Shown here piece after piece: positions 61,414 to 64,000 of a DNA stretch of 64,000 bases (its first letter is position 1; every line of letters starts with the position of its first letter). This stretch comes from Flavobacteriales bacterium UBA7666. Its GTDB lineage: Bacteria > Bacteroidota > Bacteroidia > Flavobacteriales_D > Crocinitomicaceae. The position numbers and the translations under genes are program-made. The notes under the pieces are model-generated. The model saw only the letters and a list, made by a program, of their open reading frames with translations, ran no database searches and was not told the origin of the DNA. Location of the stretch: the NCBI GenBank assembly GCA_002483265.1, contig DLHO01000025.1, positions 348,634 through 412,633 of the forward strand, read 5' to 3'.

Positions 61414-64000
61414 TTAATGATTAATGATTAGCGGAATTCGTTCCTGAATTTCCTGATCACTATTTATTTCAATATAATAAACTCCATTCGACCAGGCATT
61501 CAAATCAAATTCAAGATTAAAGATGCCTGAATAAGATTCGTTGAATACCATTTTCCCTTGTGCATCATAGATAATCACATGATCCATTGGAGTTCCGCTT
61601 GATATAACCTGGAATTGTCCGTTGTTTGGATTCGGGAATAGGGAGAAATAAGACTTCTCTTTTTCATCGATCCCTGCACAATCGTTTACATCGATTGTTG
61701 CTTGAGCTTGAGCAGAACAATTGTTAACGTCCACATACGTATATGTTACGATTGATGATCCGACACCTGCTGCAGCTGGATAGAAGATGTTCGTTGTAAT
61801 TCCATCTCCGGTATAAGTACCGCCTGCAGGTAAACCATTTGACATCGTAAACGGAGCAGTGAAAGTACATGTTGCTTCGAATGGATTCACGGTAACAATC
61901 GGATTTGAATTTACTACCACCGGAACTACTGTCGATGAAGCAGAACAACCGTAAACGTTTTGAACAGATACCCAGTAATTTCCAGAAGTTGTTATTTCTA
62001 ATACTGGTCCGATATAGCCAGTTGACCATGTATTTGTTCCGGTTCCGGAAGTGAATAAGAATAATTCTTCTCCTTCACAAATAGTTGTGGATCCGCTTGG
62101 AGTAATAATTGGTGCAGCAGGAGAAGGATTTACGTTCACTATTACAGGAGCTGAAGATTGTGAAGGACAACCAGTCTGATTTCCAACTACTGAATAAGAA
62201 CCTGATGTTGTTATTACGATAGCTTGTGTTGTAGCACCTGTTGACCACGTACTGTTTGGATCTGATGACGTTAATGTGACACTTGAGCCATCACAAATTG
62301 TAGTTGATCCGGAAGCTGAGATAGTTGGTATAGCAGATACTGGAATAACGGTTACGTTCATTGGAGAACTTGTACTAGTACATCCGTTTCCGTTCATATA
62401 CGTAACGGTGTATGATCCACTGGTTGTTGCATTGATATTTTGAGTAACTCCTCCTGTTGACCAGGTGTTTCCGCTAGTATAAGAAGATGTCAATGTTACA
62501 AATGATCCCTGACAAATGGTTGTTGCCCCACCAGCAGTGATAGAAGGAGGTGAAGGATTTGAGAATACATTCACCACAACTGGTGCGGAAGATGGAGATG
62601 CACATCCGTTTCCATCAATATAGATAACACTGTAAACACCGCCTGTGGTTACTGTAATATTTTGTGTCAATGCTGAAGTAGACCAAGAGTTACCTGTAGC
62701 CTGAGAAGAAGTTAATACAACAGATCCGCCAGAACAGAATGAAGTTGGTCCGCCTGCAGTAATTATCGGAGCAGAAGGAATTGAATTCACAATAACAGTT
62801 ACTGGAGCTGAAGCAGGAGAAACACATCCGTTCACATCCGTATGAGTTACGGTATAAGTTCCATTGCTGCTTACTGTAATTGAGTTTGCAGTTGATCCGC
62901 TTGACCATAAGTTATTCGAAGCATACGATGAAGTAAGTGCTACCGATCCACCAAAACAGAATGAAGTTGGTCCACCTGAATTAATTACCGGTGCTGCCGG
63001 TATTGGGTTTACAGTTACGACAGTTGAAGGCGATGCAGGAGAAACACATCCATTTCCATCTGTTACGGTCACTGAATAGGAGCCTGCCGTAGAAACCGTG
63101 ATAGATTGTGTATTGTCACCTGTTGACCATAAATTACCACCTGTTGATGAAGATGTTAATGTGACGGAAGAACCTGCACAAATTGATTCAGTTGTTCCGG
63201 TAACAATCGTTGGTGCCGGAGGTAATGAATTTACTGTTACTGTTTTAGGTGCTGAAGTTCCTGAGCTACATCCGTTGGTAATTACTTGTACCAAGAACGT
63301 CCCGGAAGCACTTACTGTAATGGATTGAGTTGTTGCTCCGTTCGACCAGAAGTTATTACTTGCAGAAGAAGAAGTCAATACAACTGTACCACCTGCGCAG
63401 AATGTAGTTGGCCCGCTAGCTGTGATTGTTGGAACTGCAGGAATGGCATTTACTACAACGTTCACTGGAGTTGACGCAGCTGATGTACAACCTAATACTG
63501 TTTGTGTAACGGTATAAGAACCGCTTGCACTTACTGTAATGGATTGTGTTGTTTCAGTTGTTGACCACGTATTTCCTGAAATAGTAGATGAAGTTAATAG
63601 AACGGATCCGCCAGTACAGAATGTAGTTGGTCCACCAGCAGTTACTATTGGTGCTGCTGGAATCGGGTTAACTGTAATGTTTTGAGTTGCATTCGGACCT
63701 GTACATCCTAATGAAGTTACGTTTACCGTGTAAGTACCACTTGTTGAAACGGTGATTGATTGCGTTGTTGCTCCTGTAGACCAAGTGTTTCCACTACTTA
63801 CAGAAGAAGTCAATACGACAGATCCACCTGCACAGAATGTTGTTGGTCCACCCGCAGAAATTGTTGGAGCAGTTGGAATCGGATTAACTGTCACATTGAT
63901 CACGTTTGATGCAGTTGAAGAACAAGGTCCGTCAACAATCACTACAGAATAAGAACCAGAAGTTGTTACTATGATTGATTGAGTTGTTGCACCATTCGAC
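61414..64000 (-). CDS. Ig-like repeat protein with type A T9SS sorting domain (5' truncated at window edge)
   Basis: The frame is open to the right edge (base 64000), so the start is missing; at least 862 residues are present. It contains nine tandem Ig-like units of about 72-76 residues with the signature P.AP.I.AGGPTTFC.GGSVVLTSS...NTWSTGATTQSITVS.SGTYTV, plus part of a tenth at the truncated end. The DNA of the units is also similar, so they expand by recombination. The C-terminal type A sorting domain (FSLFPNPNNGQFQV, IIYDAQGKMVFNE, WSNGVYYIEIN) predicts secretion by the T9SS. A surface adhesin or S-layer-like role is plausible. Confidence 0.85.
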   Translation of the reverse strand, partial: SNGATTQSIIVTTSGSYSVVIVDGPCSSTASNVINVTVNPIPTAPTISAGGPTTFCAGGSVVLTSSVSSGNTWSTGATTQSITVSTSGTYTVNVTSLGCTGPNATQNITVNPIPAAPIVTAGGPTTFCTGGSVLLTSSTISGNTWSTTETTQSITVSASGSYTVTQTVLGCTSAASTPVNVVVNAIPAVPTITASGPTTFCAGGTVVLTSSSASNNFWSNGATTQSITVSASGTFLVQVITNGCSSGTSAPKTVTVNSLPPAPTIVTGTTESICAGSSVTLTSSSTGGNLWSTGDNTQSITVSTAGSYSVTVTDGNGCVSPASPSTVVTVNPIPAAPVINSGGPTSFCFGGSVALTSSYASNNLWSSGSTANSITVSSNGTYTVTHTDVNGCVSPASAPVTVIVNSIPSAPIITAGGPTSFCSGGSVVLTSSQATGNSWSTSALTQNITVTTGGVYSVIYIDGNGCASPSSAPVVVNVFSNPSPPSITAGGATTICQGSFVTLTSSYTSGNTWSTGGVTQNINATTSGSYTVTYMNGNGCTSTSSPMNVTVIPVSAIPTISASGSTTICDGSSVTLTSSDPNSTWSTGATTQAIVITTSGSYSVVGNQTGCPSQSSAPVIVNVNPSPAAPIITPSGSTTICEGEELFLFTSGTGTNTWSTGYIGPVLEITTSGNYWVSVQNVYGCSASSTVVPVVVNSNPIVTVNPFEATCTFTAPFTMSNGLPAGGTYTGDGITTNIFYPAAAGVGSSIVTYTYVDVNNCSAQAQATIDVNDCAGIDEKEKSYFSLFPNPNNGQFQVISSGTPMDHVIIYDAQGKMVFNESYSGIFNLEFDLNAWSNGVYYIEINSDQEIQERIPLIINH

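Noticed and set aside
61414..64000. Regularly spaced DNA repeats resembling a CRISPR or satellite array
   Set aside because: The repeats are 216-228 bp, fall in one open frame and encode Ig-like protein units; there are no 25-40 bp repeats with unique spacers and no cas genes.
1..64000. tRNA, rRNA or transposase genes
   Set aside because: I saw no cloverleaf-like sequence with GGTTCGAATCC-type T-arm, no rRNA motifs and no transposase frame.

Overview
The window comes from a Bacteroidota chromosome, most likely order Flavobacteriales and plausibly a Crocinitomicaceae/Fluviicola-like organism (family-level placement is inference). The signs are several type IX secretion (T9SS) cargo proteins with type A or type B C-terminal sorting domains, a PorP/SprF-like and a PorE-like envelope protein, many 'SCKK' lipoproteins, AT-rich DNA, almost no Shine-Dalgarno sequences, and repeated TAnnTTTG promoter -7 elements. 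The sequence is ordinary core genome with intergenic repeats. I see no prophage, transposase, CRISPR array, rRNA or tRNA.

Layout. 1-9.1 kb: a gliding/adhesin-type T9SS locus, with a 5'-truncated type B cargo, a PorP/SprF-like barrel fused to a coiled coil and a SPOR-like domain, and a 2,000+ residue SprB-repeat protein. 9.1-13.5 kb (minus): DinB-like protein, WYL regulator, FAD-linked glycolate/lactate-type oxidase and a vWA protein. 13.6-16.1 kb (plus): DUF2130, DUF3667 and VOC proteins. 16.4-19.6 kb (minus): a TPR protein and a PorE-like OmpA protein. 19.7-26.7 kb (plus): a thiolase, then a compact envelope operon of lipoproteins, a beta-barrel and a type A T9SS protein. 26.9-29.2 kb: an AsmA-like and a LEA-like membrane-anchored pair.

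29.3-34.1 kb (minus): kdsC, DUF2520 and secA. 34.3-35.2 kb: three tandem paralogous tiny lipoproteins. 35.3-39.6 kb: guaA, a LysM/periplasmic-binding fusion and hemF. 39.8-42.6 kb: a PKD-rich type B T9SS protein. 42.7-45.0 kb: divergent proline dehydrogenase and aroB. 45.3-49.5 kb: MerR regulator, NlpC/P60 peptidase, MFS transporter, msrA, a Spy-like protein and an LRR lipoprotein. 49.5-51.9 kb (minus): nitroreductase, beta-barrel, cupin and CPBP protease. 52.1-55.3 kb (minus): DUF3822, rsmD, coaD and a thioredoxin-fold protein. 55.3-56.0 kb: a GxxExxY nuclease-like gene with inverted and direct repeats around it, lying between the DUF3822 gene and a divergent RecD-like helicase. 57.6-64 kb (minus): PrsW protease, a large orphan secreted protein, and a 3'-complete Ig-like repeat T9SS cargo that runs off the right edge.

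The most notable points are the candidate GxxExxY cassette, the PorP-SPOR fusion, the three-copy lipoprotein array with a calcium-loop-like motif, four start codons at the position where a TAnnTTTG promoter would start transcription, and several families of intergenic hairpin repeats.
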